Below, one piece after another: positions 27,137 to 36,550 of a DNA stretch of 64,000 nucleotides. Under the pieces are notes generated by a model. The model searched no databases. It was not told the origin of the DNA and saw only the letters and a program-made list of their open reading frames with translations. A program made the translations under genes and the position numbers. How positions within the stretch are numbered: the stretch's first letter is position 1; each line of letters opens with the position of its first letter. This DNA comes from Vibrio penaeicida (lineage in GTDB: Bacteria > Pseudomonadota > Gammaproteobacteria > Enterobacterales > Vibrionaceae), in NCBI RefSeq assembly GCF_019977755.1, contig NZ_AP025144.1, positions 868,001 to 932,000 of the forward strand, written 5' to 3'.

Positions 27137-28468
27137 TTAAATAACTTGGAGTTGTAAAATCTTAGAACGTCTCTGGTAGTTATATAAATCTTGCTTCTCT
27201 CCAGGCAATGCGCCTATGCCGACTTCGGTGAATCCTTGCTCTCTAAACCAGTGAATGCTTCGCGTGGTGAGCACAAATAAATTCTCAAGCCCCATCGTTT
27301 TTGCTTGATTGTATATGTGTTTAAGTAGGTGAACACCGCGGTTACCATCACGATAATCGGGGTGTATAGCCACGCAAGCCATTTCACCCGTTTGGTCTTC
27401 AAGAAATGGATACAGAGCGGCACAGCCAATGATCATGCCGTCTTTCTCTATGATCGTAAACTGGTGGATCTCTTGTTCCAATTGCTCACGTGACCGACGA
27501 ACCAATATACCTTGCTCTTCCAGAGGGCGAATCAAGTCTAGGATCCCGCCAATATCATCAATATCAGCACTGCGAACTTGCTCTGCGCTGGCCATGACTA
27601 TCTGGGTTCCGATACCATCGAGTGAGAATAGTTCTTGCAGAATGGCACCGTCCAGTTTGTAACTGACTAAGTGGCTTCTTGGAACGCCAGCTCGGCATGC
27701 GGCGATAGCAGCCTTAAGGAAGCGAATCGATCCTCTCTGCCCTTCATCCGAATCGGAAACACGTTGTTGAAGTATTTCTTGGGCACCCGCTGGGAAGAGT
27801 TCGGCAATGACATTGCCTTCGTCGTCTGTAATGCCTTGCTCAGAACTGAAACCAATCAGCTTATCGGCATTGAGTTTGATGGCGACTTGCGTTGCCACTT
27901 CTTCTGAAAGTAAGTTAAAGCTTTCCCCTGTAACGGACGACCCAATAGGACCGAGAAGAACAATGGATCCCTGCTGAAGTGTTCTGTAAATACCTTCGGT
28001 ATCGATACGGCGAATACGACCACTGTGGCAATAGTCGATGCCATCGTCGACACCAATAGGTTGTGCGACGATAAAGTTTCCGCTAGCCACGTTCAACTGA
28101 GTGCCGGCCATCGGGGTATTATTCAAGCTCATTGAAAGCCGAGCGGTAATGGCGAGCTGTAACTGCCCAGCGGCTTGCATAACAACGCTTAAGGCATTCT
28201 CATCGGTAACACGAATACCTTTGTGATAAGGAGTGCGATGTTCTTGTTTGTCGAGCAACTGGTTTATTTGAGGACGAGCACCGTGCACTAACACGATCTT
28301 TACCCCTAAGCTATGCAGCAGTGCGATATCGTTAATTATGTTGCCAAAATTCTGGTCTTCGAATGCTTCTCCACCCAGCATTATCACCATGATTTTTCCG
28401 CGGTGAGCGTTAACATAAGGGGCGGATTGTCTAAACCCTTTTACTAGTGCTGTACTTCTTATCTTCAC
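27137..28468 (-). CDS. argA: Amino-acid N-acetyltransferase (N-acetylglutamate synthase)
   Basis: 443 residues from GTG 28468, matching E. coli ArgA in length. Residues 1-290 form the amino-acid-kinase-like domain that binds arginine for feedback inhibition ([20 protein letters not shown] near the start). Residues ~300-443 form the GNAT acetyltransferase domain ([20 protein letters not shown], then [14 protein letters not shown]). It makes N-acetylglutamate, the first step of arginine synthesis. It is convergent with recD and divergent from the DUF2850 gene. I did not find a convincing ArgR box. Confidence 0.95.
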   Translation of the reverse strand: MKIRSTALVKGFRQSAPYVNAHRGKIMVIMLGGEAFEDQNFGNIINDIALLHSLGVKIVLVHGARPQINQLLDKQEHRTPYHKGIRVTDENALSVVMQAAGQLQLAITARLSMSLNNTPMAGTQLNVASGNFIVAQPIGVDDGIDYCHSGRIRRIDTEGIYRTLQQGSIVLLGPIGSSVTGESFNLLSEEVATQVAIKLNADKLIGFSSEQGITDDEGNVIAELFPAGAQEILQQRVSDSDEGQRGSIRFLKAAIAACRAGVPRSHLVSYKLDGAILQELFSLDGIGTQIVMASAEQVRSADIDDIGGILDLIRPLEEQGILVRRSREQLEQEIHQFTIIEKDGMIIGCAALYPFLEDQTGEMACVAIHPDYRDGNRGVHLLKHIYNQAKTMGLENLFVLTTRSIHWFREQGFTEVGIGALPGEKQDLYNYQRRSKILQLQVI

Positions 28469-28775
28469 TATTTAATCTATCCGTGACTATTTATGCTGAT
28501 TTTATGATTATTTATTTTCTGTATATTGACGCCAAATTTCTTTTTGTTCAATCAAAAATTTGGAACTGTGCCAAATAATGATCCATGCACTGCGAATTCA
28601 TATAGACTATGGTTTAAACTGAGTGAAAAGTCAGCAGCAACTGCGCTTACGATGAAATTATCACAATTTTGATAATAGACATCTGTTGATATAGCCGTTT
28701 GAAATAGATACGGTTGATATAGACAAGTAAGTGCACACCTGTAATTCTTGGCACACGTTATGAGATGTTAGATGT
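28469..28775. promoter_or_regulatory. Divergent promoter region argA / DUF2850 gene
   Basis: About 307 bp, AT-rich, between two divergently transcribed genes. It must hold both promoters. I see no clear operator, hairpin or small gene. Confidence 0.45.
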
Positions 28776-29210
28776 ATGAGTGGTGAAGTGAGCAAAGTTT
28801 TACGGGGAAATTCGCGTCGTGATGTATCGTATTATGTACGTGCAATATTGCTGGTTGTTACGGTAGCGATTTGTACAGGTGTTACCTTGTATCATGTACT
28901 CGGTGAATACAATGCAAAGCAACAAGACCTCAAAAAGAACATCTATGGTCATTGGGTTGAGCAGCATGTAGCCCCTTATATGTCAGATTCTTATACCATT
29001 AAACCTGAAGGCATTTACCGCGATGGGCGTATGCTAACGTCTAAATTCAGTTTTAATGGTGCTGAATTGGAATTCGAAAGTGGTGGCGTTGAGCATGAGT
29101 TCATCGTGATTTCTGAAAGTTTCAACAGAATGCGCCGACTCCGCCCTGAACACTACGAATCCATATTTTTGAATACAACACCTCCAGCTGTCTTAAATTC
29201 AAGCAACTAG
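28776..29210 (+). CDS. DUF2850 membrane-anchored protein
   Basis: 144 residues: a short basic N-terminus, one transmembrane helix at about residues 23-42 (VRAILLVVTVAICTGVTLYH), then a soluble part that should lie in the periplasm. The segment KNIYGHWVEQHVAPYMSDSY and the following FSFNGAELEFESGG match the DUF2850 family, which is known mainly from Vibrio. The function is unknown. It lies 81 bp upstream of mltA on the same strand. Confidence 0.78.
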   Translation: MSGEVSKVLRGNSRRDVSYYVRAILLVVTVAICTGVTLYHVLGEYNAKQQDLKKNIYGHWVEQHVAPYMSDSYTIKPEGIYRDGRMLTSKFSFNGAELEFESGGVEHEFIVISESFNRMRRLRPEHYESIFLNTTPPAVLNSSN

Positions 29211-29291
29211 GTATCTCAATAGGGTGACTTGTGTTGCTGATGGCGTCATATTTTGCCATGCTGATACAAATCATTTTGTCTGGATGTCTTT

Positions 29292-30395
29292 GTGTTTAAA
29301 AAATTTCTTTGCTTTGGTATCGCGTTGGTTCTTGTCGGGTGTGCTGCACCTAAACAACGCGGTCAGCAATACCTTGACGGTGAATTCTCATCGCCATTGA
29401 ATCAAACCGCTCAAATCGAGTCGAACAAGCCCCGAAACTTTCTTACGTTTGATGCTCAGGCAGACGCTGTTTTATCCAAATCTCCTTCGATGGCACGTAC
29501 TTATCAATCTTTGTATGAACAGCTTTCAGTTTGGGCGCTCAATAGCGGTGAGCCAAGTGAGCTCGCAAATTACGGGATTCAATCTGCGCAGCTTGGTGGG
29601 GGAGACAGCCAAGGTAATGTATTGTTTACGGGCTATTTTTCTCCTGTCATAGAGCTTAGGCACCAGCCTAACGACACGTTCCGTTACCCTGTTTACAAAA
29701 TGCCTGAATGTCATGGTCAGTGTCCGACTCGTGCAGAAATCAATGACGGAGCATTAAATGGATTAGGGTTAGAGCTTGGTTACGCAGCCAATATGATTGA
29801 CCCGTTTATTATGGAAGTTCAGGGCAGTGGTTTTGTACATTTTGAAGACGATGACACATTAGAATACTTTGCTTATAGCGGAAAAAATGGTCACCCCTAT
29901 GTGAGCATTGGTAAGGTTTTGATTGAACGAAACCAAGTACCTCGTGAGAAAATGTCGCTGAAAGCCATTAAAGAGTGGGTATTAGTACAAGAAGAAGAAG
30001 TTGTTCGTGAGCTACTGGAACAAAATCCATCTTACGTTTTCTTTGAACCTAGGAAGGCGGCTCCGGTAACGGGAACTGCTGGTATTCCATTGCTGCCCAT
30101 GGCGTCTGTCGCAGGTGATAGACGTTTGTTCCCTATGGGAACCCCTATTTTGGCAGAAGTACCTCTGCTTAATGCGGATGGCACGTTCAGTGGTGCGCAT
30201 GAGTTGAGGCTGCTGATTGTGTTGGATACGGGCGGTGCAGTAAAGCAGAACCACCTCGATCTCTATCACGGCATGGGACCAAGAGCCGGAACACAAGCGG
30301 GGCACTATAGGCACTTTGGTCGAGTGTGGAAATTAGGGTTAGAAGCGTCACCTACACAATCGCCATGGGCACTGCCTCCTGAAAAGCGTGAATAG
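29292..30395 (+). CDS. mltA: Membrane-bound lytic murein transglycosylase A
   Basis: 367 residues from GTG 29292. The lipoprotein signal MFKKFLCFGIALVLVGC has a lipobox ending LVGC, so it should be an outer-membrane lipoprotein. The MltA barrel (LFTGYFSPVIELRHQ near residue 112) is followed by the C-terminal 3D domain (LLIVLDTGGAVKQNHLDLY near residue 308), which carries the catalytic Asp. It cleaves peptidoglycan glycan strands to 1,6-anhydro muropeptides. A clear terminator follows the gene. Confidence 0.94.
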   Translation: MFKKFLCFGIALVLVGCAAPKQRGQQYLDGEFSSPLNQTAQIESNKPRNFLTFDAQADAVLSKSPSMARTYQSLYEQLSVWALNSGEPSELANYGIQSAQLGGGDSQGNVLFTGYFSPVIELRHQPNDTFRYPVYKMPECHGQCPTRAEINDGALNGLGLELGYAANMIDPFIMEVQGSGFVHFEDDDTLEYFAYSGKNGHPYVSIGKVLIERNQVPREKMSLKAIKEWVLVQEEEVVRELLEQNPSYVFFEPRKAAPVTGTAGIPLLPMASVAGDRRLFPMGTPILAEVPLLNADGTFSGAHELRLLIVLDTGGAVKQNHLDLYHGMGPRAGTQAGHYRHFGRVWKLGLEASPTQSPWALPPEKRE

Positions 30396-30424
30396 GCTAA
30401 ACGCATCTCGCTAGACTTTTCTAT

Positions 30425-30456
30425 AAAGAGTGCGTATAAATCGCACTCTTTCTTTT
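30425..30456 (+). terminator. Terminator of mltA
   Basis: A 10-bp stem AAAGAGTGCG / CGCACTCTTT with a 7-nt loop, followed by TCTTTTT, 29 bp after the mltA stop. Confidence 0.88.
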
Positions 30457-30484
30457 TGAACTCTACTTTGCACAAGGTCATATC

Positions 30485-31300
30485 ATGCAAGACAACCTTC
30501 CTCCAGCATCCGAGCAGTACGATCAGCGATTTGGTGGTACAAGGCGGTTATACGGGCATTCTGAAGTTGATATTCTTCGGGCATCTCATGTTTGTGTGGT
30601 GGGTATTGGTGGTGTCGGTTCTTGGGCCGTAGAAGCGCTTGCCCGAACGGGGGTTGGTGAGCTGACATTAATCGATATGGATGACGTGTGTGTCACCAAT
30701 ATTAACCGTCAGATCCATGCATTGAATGGCACCGTTGGTCAGAGCAAGATTGAAGTAATGGCTGAAAGGGTGAAGCTGATTAACCCAGAGTGTAAGGTGA
30801 ATTTAATCGATGATTTCATTTCGCCGGATAACTTAAAAGAGTACATCACTAAAGATTTTGATTATGTACTGGATGCGATTGACAGTGTGAAAGCTAAGGC
30901 TGCATTACTGGCATTTTGTCGGAGCAATAAGATTAAAGTGGTCACGACAGGTGGTGCGGGCGGTCAAGTGGACCCAACACAAATTCAGGTTGCCGACTTA
31001 ACCAAAACCATTCAAGACCCGTTAGCGAAGAAGATCAAAGACATACTTCGTCGCCATCATAATTTTCCTAAAAACCCGCAACGCAAGTTTGGTATTGAGT
31101 GCGTTTTCTCTACTGAACAACTTAAATACCCACAAGCTGATGGCAGTGTTTGCGCCACTAAGTCGACGGCGGAAGGTCCGAAACGTATGGATTGTGCCAG
31201 CGGTTTTGGTGCGGCTACGGTTGTAACCGCAACGTTTGGGTTTGTCGCGGTATCGCGAATTGTCGAGAAGTTGATCCAGCGTGGAATGAAAACAACCTAA
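30485..31300 (+). CDS. tcdA: tRNA threonylcarbamoyladenosine dehydratase
   Basis: 271 residues of the E1/ThiF-like family. The nucleotide-binding motif is VVGIGGVGSWAVEALARTG near residue 38, followed by DMDDVCVTNINRQIHAL with its Asp and Arg. TcdA (CsdL) uses ATP to turn t6A37 of tRNA into the cyclic form ct6A, with sulfur-carrier partners CsdA and CsdE. csdE lies directly downstream and csdA nearby, so the whole CSD set is here. It ends in a strong terminator. Confidence 0.94.
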   Translation: MQDNLPPASEQYDQRFGGTRRLYGHSEVDILRASHVCVVGIGGVGSWAVEALARTGVGELTLIDMDDVCVTNINRQIHALNGTVGQSKIEVMAERVKLINPECKVNLIDDFISPDNLKEYITKDFDYVLDAIDSVKAKAALLAFCRSNKIKVVTTGGAGGQVDPTQIQVADLTKTIQDPLAKKIKDILRRHHNFPKNPQRKFGIECVFSTEQLKYPQADGSVCATKSTAEGPKRMDCASGFGAATVVTATFGFVAVSRIVEKLIQRGMKTT

Positions 31301-31324
31301 CTGCTCCTAACACCTATATTCTAA

Positions 31325-31356
31325 AAGAAAGCCCAGCGTTGATGCTGGGCTTTCTT
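31325..31356 (+). terminator. Terminator of tcdA
   Basis: A 13-bp stem AAGAAAGCCCAGC / GCTGGGCTTTCTT, 24 bp after the stop. The T-rich right arm leads straight into a tandem repeat. Confidence 0.85.
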
Positions 31357-31442
31357 ATTCTGGCTAGGTTTTCTTGTACTAGCTAGCCTTTCTTATGGTC
31401 GGGTTTTCTTATGCTGATCAGATTTTCTTATACTGACAGTAG
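31351..31442 (+). repeat. Five ~19-bp degenerate tandem repeats (TTTCTTATxCTG core)
   Basis: Units at 31351-31369, 31370-31388, 31389-31404, 31405-31423 and 31424-31442 each begin TTTCTT and mostly carry a CTG or CTAG core. The first unit overlaps the right arm of the tcdA terminator. No gene is present here. Confidence 0.75.
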
Positions 31443-31522
31443 AAAGGCATTTTGAACCTTCACCTGAGTGGGTTTGGGTATATAATCTCACACAGTTTAA
31501 ATTGGATAATTCAGCAAATATT

Positions 31523-31951
31523 ATGAGCAACTTTCCTTCGTCTCCTTTTGGTACCGATATTTCTAGCGAGCACATTGCACAGACAATGCAAGGTTTTAAA
31601 AGCTGGGAAGACCGTTACCGACAAGTTATTCAATGGGGTAAGAAACTGCCCGCTATGCCTGAAACGTTGAAATCAGATACTGTCACGATTTCTGGGTGTG
31701 AAAGCCAAGTGTGGTTTGTTACTGAAAAGCATGGTGATTGTTGGCATTTTTGCGCCGATTCAGACGCAAGAATCGTTCGTGGTTTGATTGCTCTTGTGCT
31801 GGCGGCTTATGAGGGAAAAACGTCGGAGCAAATTCAGCAATTTAATATTGATGACTATTTTGAGAGAACAGGTCTTATTGCCCATTTAAGCCCTTCGCGT
31901 GGCAATGGATTGAAAGCCATTGTTGAGCATATTCAAACGGTGACCCGATAG
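31523..31951 (+). CDS. csdE: Cysteine desulfuration protein CsdE
   Basis: 142 residues from ATG 31523 (MSNFPSSPFGTDISSEHIA). The in-frame TTG at 31502 is less likely. It has the SufE fold, with the sulfur-accepting Cys in TISGCESQVWF near residue 61. The tail LSPSRGNGLKAIVEHI is typical. CsdE takes sulfane sulfur from CsdA and passes it on, in E. coli to the ct6A dehydratase TcdA. The gene follows tcdA and precedes csdA, which lies on the opposite strand. Confidence 0.93.
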   Translation: MSNFPSSPFGTDISSEHIAQTMQGFKSWEDRYRQVIQWGKKLPAMPETLKSDTVTISGCESQVWFVTEKHGDCWHFCADSDARIVRGLIALVLAAYEGKTSEQIQQFNIDDYFERTGLIAHLSPSRGNGLKAIVEHIQTVTR

Positions 31952-32013
31952 TTTACTGGCTTTAGCGATTTCGTGGGTCGAGTTTTGATTCAATAAAAAG
32001 AAAAAGGAATAAC

Positions 32014-32538
32014 ATGAAAAAATATTTCGTCTTGGCTACCGCACTTATTTCTACATTCAGCATGGCTGAATCACAAAAACACGGTGAGCGAGAAGGCTTT
32101 CGCTTAGCGGCAGGTTTTGCTAGTACCAGTTATTCATCCAGTGTAAACAGCACCTATTTCACCACCAATGGCGGCGGCGGATTGAGAGTTGACGGGGCTT
32201 ATGATTTCAATGCTATGTTTGCTGCAAAGTTAACTTTTGAAGCCAATTCACAAGATTTGCTTTCCGCTAACACCGGAAAAATTGCGGGCGAGCTTTCACA
32301 CCCATTCAATGTTGATGCTGGTGGAGCAATTAAACCTTATGCAACGCTTGGCTATGGTCTACATACTGTGAAAGCAACGGCATTTACACCGCAAGAGCGA
32401 GAGTCTGGTTTGGTGTATGGCGCAGGCATACGTTTCATTGCATCACATGGGTTTTATGCGGATTTAAATGTTGAGTTGGTCGAACTGAAAAATATCCGGT
32501 TAAGCCAAGGGGCGTTTTTGATTGGCTATAAATTTTAA
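32014..32538 (+). CDS. Small outer-membrane beta-barrel protein
   Basis: 174 residues with a signal peptide (MKKYFVLATALISTFSMA) and a repeated beta-strand pattern, ending in the barrel signature LIGYKF with C-terminal Phe. It resembles small OmpA/Opa-like eight-stranded barrels of the OMP_b-brl type. The function is unknown. The ribosome site AAAAAGGA precedes ATG 32014, and a hairpin terminator follows directly. Confidence 0.8.
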   Translation: MKKYFVLATALISTFSMAESQKHGEREGFRLAAGFASTSYSSSVNSTYFTTNGGGGLRVDGAYDFNAMFAAKLTFEANSQDLLSANTGKIAGELSHPFNVDAGGAIKPYATLGYGLHTVKATAFTPQERESGLVYGAGIRFIASHGFYADLNVELVELKNIRLSQGAFLIGYKF

Positions 32539-32546
32539 GCTTGAAT

Positions 32547-32588
32547 ACCTCCAACCAGCGAGCTAATGCAAGTTGGAGGTGTTTCTTT
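32547..32588 (+). terminator. Terminator behind the barrel gene
   Basis: A 9-bp stem ACCTCCAAC / GTTGGAGGT with a 16-nt loop, followed by GTTTCTTTT. It separates the barrel gene from the convergent csdA. Confidence 0.75.
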
Positions 32589-32599
32589 TGTGGTGAGGA

Positions 32600-33805
32600 C
32601 TAAAGAATGTCTAACGCTTTTTCTACCGCTTTCACCAGCTTCTCTACATCTTCTTCCGTGTTGTAAATCCCAAACGAGACTCTTACAGTTCCTGTTACTT
32701 CCAATGCATCCATGAGTGGATGAGCACAATGGTGCCCAGCTCTTACTGCTATTCCTTGCTGATCAAGAAGGATGGCAATGTCTTGGTGGTGAATGCCATC
32801 GGCAACAAAAGTCAGCACACTCGCATTAGGCTGATAGCCGAGTAGTGAAATGTCTTCCATCTGTTCCAGTTTGTTAGCCGTTAGTCTTTGCAGCTGATGA
32901 ATGTGCGATTCTATGTCCTCAAGAGAGAATGAGCGATACCATTTGATGGCGGTGCTTAATGCAATCGCTCCGGCAACGTTTGGTGTGCCAGCCTCAAACT
33001 TTCCAGGTAGTTCGGAAAATGTGGTTCCGGTGAAGCTCACACGCTCGACCATCTTCCCACCGCCATGCCATGGCGGCATTGCTTGCAGTAAATCAAGCTT
33101 TCCATACAACACCCCAATTCCTGCTGGCGCATATAATTTGTGACCGGAAAACACATAAAAATCGGCATCCAGCGCTTTGATGTCTACGGATTCATGAACA
33201 ATGCCCTGAGCGCCATCAATGACACTTACCGCACCGACTTGCCGGCTGAGCTTGATTATCTCTTCAATAGGTTGGCGATACCCTGTTACATTCGTCACAT
33301 GAGCAACGGCCACGATTTTCACATTGCGAGATAAGCGAGACTCAAATGCCGCCATATCGAGCTCACCAGATGGCGTCATGGGAATTTTGACGATGCTTGC
33401 GCCCGTCTGCTCTGCCACAATTTGCCAAGGAACAATGTTCGCGTGATGCTCCATTTCGCCGATCAGAATTTCGTCACCTGCTTGAAGTGTGCATCGAGCA
33501 TAAGTTTGAGCGATTAAGTTTAACGCTTCCGTTGCACCTCGAGTCCAAATTACCTCTTTTGGTTGCGCACCGATAAAATCGGCAACAGTCTCTCTGGCTT
33601 CTTCAAAAAGAGAAGTGGCATTGGCGGTTAAGGAGTGGTTACCGCGATGTACATTTGCATTTTGCTGGCTGTAATATTTTTGAATCGCATCTATCACGAC
33701 TTGCGGTTTCTGAGTGGTCGCAGCGCTATCAAGATAAACCAAAGGGGTCTTGTTGACATCTTGTGTCAGCGCAGGAAACTGTGAGCGTACGTCGGTTAAA
33801 GGCAT
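32600..33805 (-). CDS. csdA: Cysteine desulfurase CsdA
   Basis: 401 residues of the SufS/CsdA group. The PLP lysine lies in DFYVFSGHKLYAPAG near residue 223. The active-site Cys lies in VRAGHHCAHPLM near residue 360, with no insertion, as in group II desulfurases. It removes sulfur from cysteine to give alanine and hands it to CsdE. ATG 33805 lies 3 bp from the end of yajL on the same strand, so yajL-csdA form a tight pair, downstream of panE. Confidence 0.94.
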   Translation of the reverse strand: MPLTDVRSQFPALTQDVNKTPLVYLDSAATTQKPQVVIDAIQKYYSQQNANVHRGNHSLTANATSLFEEARETVADFIGAQPKEVIWTRGATEALNLIAQTYARCTLQAGDEILIGEMEHHANIVPWQIVAEQTGASIVKIPMTPSGELDMAAFESRLSRNVKIVAVAHVTNVTGYRQPIEEIIKLSRQVGAVSVIDGAQGIVHESVDIKALDADFYVFSGHKLYAPAGIGVLYGKLDLLQAMPPWHGGGKMVERVSFTGTTFSELPGKFEAGTPNVAGAIALSTAIKWYRSFSLEDIESHIHQLQRLTANKLEQMEDISLLGYQPNASVLTFVADGIHHQDIAILLDQQGIAVRAGHHCAHPLMDALEVTGTVRVSFGIYNTEEDVEKLVKAVEKALDIL

Positions 33806-33808
33806 ACT

Positions 33809-34405
33809 TTACTTACCCATTTCATGGTAGTGAAGGTTAGGTAGCGTCACCATAGGCTCTGCCACCTTCCATGCGTGTGGTTTACCCGAAAGCTGGATGA
33901 CAATTTCCATCGCAAACTCCAATGCACTGCCTGGTCCTTGGCTAGTAATCAGTTTGTGATTGATATCGGTGACGACTCGTTTCACACGCCATTGTGATTC
34001 TGGGATCTTATCCTCGAAGTTTGGATGACAGGTCATGATGGCTTTAGGGTAAAGATCGTGCGCTTGTAAAACGAGAGCAGGGCTTGCGCATATCGCAGCC
34101 ATCCAGCGAGCATCGTACATATGCTGCTTCAAGATCTCTATGAGTAACGTGCTGTCCCTAAAAACTTCTGCGCCCGGTACACCACCTGGCAGTGCAATGA
34201 CATCAAATTGCTCATCGGCAACATCCACCAACCGACAATCGGCTGCTAGTGTGACACCACGGGAGGCTTTCATGGTGAGTGCTCCTTCAGGATCGACACT
34301 TGCAACCGTCACGTCATAACCAGCACGAACCATAATATCAATGATGGTTACGGCTTCCATTTCCTCTGTACCTACAGCGATAGGGACCAGTATTTTATGG
34401 CTCAT
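33809..34405 (-). CDS. yajL: DJ-1/PfpI-family protein YajL
   Basis: 198 residues. The nucleophile elbow reads MAAICASPALVL, with Cys near residue 106, and Glu lies in VGTEEMEAV near residue 15. YajL/DJ-1 proteins protect against oxidative and carbonyl stress; they have been described as chaperones and deglycases, though the latter role is disputed. The stop lies 3 bp before csdA, and the start overlaps panE by 4 bp, giving a three-gene operon. Confidence 0.9.
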   Translation of the reverse strand: MSHKILVPIAVGTEEMEAVTIIDIMVRAGYDVTVASVDPEGALTMKASRGVTLAADCRLVDVADEQFDVIALPGGVPGAEVFRDSTLLIEILKQHMYDARWMAAICASPALVLQAHDLYPKAIMTCHPNFEDKIPESQWRVKRVVTDINHKLITSQGPGSALEFAMEIVIQLSGKPHAWKVAEPMVTLPNLHYHEMGK

Positions 34406-35295
34406 GATGAAATCCAGCTTTTTTCAATGTTTAAAATGGCGTCCAGTAATGCTTGATTAGCAGGAACTGGAATATGATGGTGAGCAGCAACTCGAATGAC
34501 GTAGCCAGTGATAAATTCTATCTCAGTTTTCCGTTGGTGAAATACATCTTGCTGCATTGAGGAATGATTTTTAGCCGTTGCGTGAATTACGGTACTGACT
34601 TTTTCTCTCAATACCTCAAAGTTTGCCTCTAAACCTTCGCGATGCATAACAGAAACAACTTCTTGTGTGACTTCATCCAATACAGTGTTGAACTTTGGTT
34701 CGGAAAGGTTTCCATTCAAGCATTGATGAATACCTGTTAATGGGTTGATGGCGCAGTTGATGGCTAACTTATCCCAAAGGGCTTGACGGATATTGGGATT
34801 CCACTTTACGTCAGGAAGAGCGTGATTCAGCACCTCTACTAAGAATTCACATTTCTCACCCTTTGAATTGAAACCGCCTATCTGAGTTTGACCTATTCCT
34901 GTGTGTATTACTTGATCAACATTCGGCTTGTAAGCGGCTTGAGTCGTAGTACCGATAACAACAGGAAAAGAGGCAATATCGGATTTCAACGTGTCAACAG
35001 CCCCCATTCCATTGTGAAGAAACAACAATATGGTGTCTGGATGTAGGTGCGACAAAATGGGGAGCAAGGCTGTTTGTACTTGCCATGCTTTCACTGTGAC
35101 CAAAACGACATCACAATGCTTTAAGGCATTAAGGTTATTGGTTTCAAAGGTAACTGGTGGGGTATCGCCAAGCGACAGATCTCGCTGAGTATCTTTGTTA
35201 TTGCGTGTCCATAGGGAAACGTGATGCCCTGCTGTTGCCAGCGACGCCGCCCAAAGCGATCCAATTGCACCTGGACCTAATATGACGATATTCAA
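34402..35295 (-). CDS. panE: 2-dehydropantoate 2-reductase
   Basis: The start is taken as TTG 35295 (reading LNIVILGPGAIGSLWAASL), giving 297 residues, close to E. coli PanE (303). The ATG at 35394 would lie in the ompK terminator and add an unlike leader. The Rossmann motif GPGAIGSLWAA is intact. The catalytic Lys is probably in VLVTVKAWQVQ and in WDKLAINCAINPLTG near residue 175. It makes pantoate for pantothenate and CoA with NADPH. The end overlaps yajL by 4 bp. Confidence 0.88.
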   Translation of the reverse strand: MNIVILGPGAIGSLWAASLATAGHHVSLWTRNNKDTQRDLSLGDTPPVTFETNNLNALKHCDVVLVTVKAWQVQTALLPILSHLHPDTILLFLHNGMGAVDTLKSDIASFPVVIGTTTQAAYKPNVDQVIHTGIGQTQIGGFNSKGEKCEFLVEVLNHALPDVKWNPNIRQALWDKLAINCAINPLTGIHQCLNGNLSEPKFNTVLDEVTQEVVSVMHREGLEANFEVLREKVSTVIHATAKNHSSMQQDVFHQRKTEIEFITGYVIRVAAHHHIPVPANQALLDAILNIEKSWISS

Positions 35296-35368
35296 ACCTA
35301 GAAGCCTTATTAGAAACGATTGGAGCAAGGATAGCGACAGGAATGAAAGATGCAATATAAAGTCGAAA

Positions 35369-35400
35369 CAAAAATGGCGCTTCAATAGCGCCACTTTTTT
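35369..35400 (-). terminator. Terminator of ompK, possibly two-way
   Basis: TGGCGC / GCGCCA with a 7-nt loop, flanked by TTTTTG on the minus side and ACTTTTTT on the plus side. On the minus strand it ends ompK transcription before panE. Confidence 0.75.
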
Positions 35401-35413
35401 ATATAGCTACTCG

Positions 35414-36172
35414 TTAGAATTTGTAGCTTAAACGATAGATCACGATGTCTTGGTAATCTTTACGCGCCAGTTTGTTCACTGTGTAGCGGTAAAGAACGCC
35501 TGCAGACCAATCTTGATGGAAGTTCCACATAGCGTTAACGCTACCATTCAAACCTGTTTTACCACCGTTGATATCAGCGTACGCTTCTTGACGACCGAAT
35601 TCGTATTCACCCCAAGTTGAAAACGTGAAGTTTTGACCAGCAAGATCGGTGTTGTAGAAACCAACCCAGCCAACCATTCCGCCGTTTGCACCGCTGATGC
35701 CGCCTTCGGTGTTAACTTGATGAGCACCAATAAATGGAGTGAACCCCCAGTTATCGCCTTTTAACGCTGTGTAGCCTAAGCCAGCAACACGGTTTTGCTC
35801 GTGTAGTGTTGGGCTGATGTCTTTATCTGTGTTGTACACTTGTGCATAAAGACTGACGCCAGTGTCTGCTAGGTTGTAGTGGATTGTACCTTTGAGGGAT
35901 GCGCCACGGTTGTCTTGACCACGGTCAACACCTTCGTAGTCGTAAAACCCGTAGATTTGGCCCCAATCAAATACCGCACCACCTTCGATGCCGATGACGG
36001 CTTGGTTGCGTTCGTGGATTTCCTGACCGAAGTTAGAAGCATCATTGCCGATACCGTGATCCCACTTTTGGTAATCAAGGTACGCGCTACCAAAACCAAA
36101 TAGATATTCTGCTTGTGCTGGAACAGCGATAGCTGCAGATGCAAGGCTTAGAGCTAAAATTGACTTACGCAT
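35414..36172 (-). CDS. ompK: OmpK / Tsx-family outer-membrane porin
   Basis: 252 residues with a signal peptide (MRKSILALSLASAAIAVPAQA). The mature start EYLFGFGSAYLDYQKWDHG and the C-terminal strand IVIYRLSYKF match Vibrio OmpK, a Tsx-type nucleoside channel and known receptor for phage KVP40 in V. parahaemolyticus. The twelve-stranded barrel pattern is intact. It is a single gene with its own terminator and a long upstream region. Confidence 0.88.
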   Translation of the reverse strand: MRKSILALSLASAAIAVPAQAEYLFGFGSAYLDYQKWDHGIGNDASNFGQEIHERNQAVIGIEGGAVFDWGQIYGFYDYEGVDRGQDNRGASLKGTIHYNLADTGVSLYAQVYNTDKDISPTLHEQNRVAGLGYTALKGDNWGFTPFIGAHQVNTEGGISGANGGMVGWVGFYNTDLAGQNFTFSTWGEYEFGRQEAYADINGGKTGLNGSVNAMWNFHQDWSAGVLYRYTVNKLARKDYQDIVIYRLSYKF

Positions 36173-36550
36173 TAGGTTCTTCTCTCATATAAACGATTGG
36201 TGTAGGGCTCAATCCATAAACCTTAAATCCTTCGCCGCGCATTCTATATTTTCACCTCTCATTTGTAAGTGAAAAATACCGCAAATAGAAAGCAATTGAG
36301 TGACTAAGATCACGTAACTGAACATAATTAGAAACTCTGTCAATTGGGTGCAATAGTAATCAGGGTTTTGCTAATGACAAAATTGTTAATTTGAGAAAAA
36401 CGTTTTCGTTCTTACTTTCAACAGTGTTTGGAAATTAGATATTTCTGGGCTGAAACATCGGTGGTTACTGCATTCGTGCGGTAAATGAATAATGATTGTG
36501 ATCGCGATTACTGGCGCGCTCGTAAATCCTGAACATAAAGACAAAGGAAA
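36173..36550. promoter_or_regulatory. Divergent region ompK / LON-domain gene
   Basis: About 378 bp. It holds a perfect AAAACGTTTT palindrome (36397-36406) within GAGAAAAACGTTTTCG, reminiscent of LacI/PurR-family operators. It also holds the ECF-type promoter listed separately. The palindrome lies about 220 bp upstream of ompK, so its target is uncertain. Confidence 0.4.
36499..36526 (+). promoter_or_regulatory. ECF sigma/ChrR-type promoter before LON-domain gene
   Basis: TGATCG (36499-36504), then 16 bp, then CGTAAA (36521-36526). This resembles the RpoE/ChrR-type (ECF11) promoter, with TGATC at -35 and CGTA at -10, and lies 24 bp before ATG 36551. The same pattern lies before the sigma gene. 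Confidence 0.6.

Noticed and set aside
36492..36515. CRP-like site (TGTGATCGCGATTACT) before the LON gene
   Set aside because: The right half is a poor match, and the same bases form the better-supported ECF-type -35 element.
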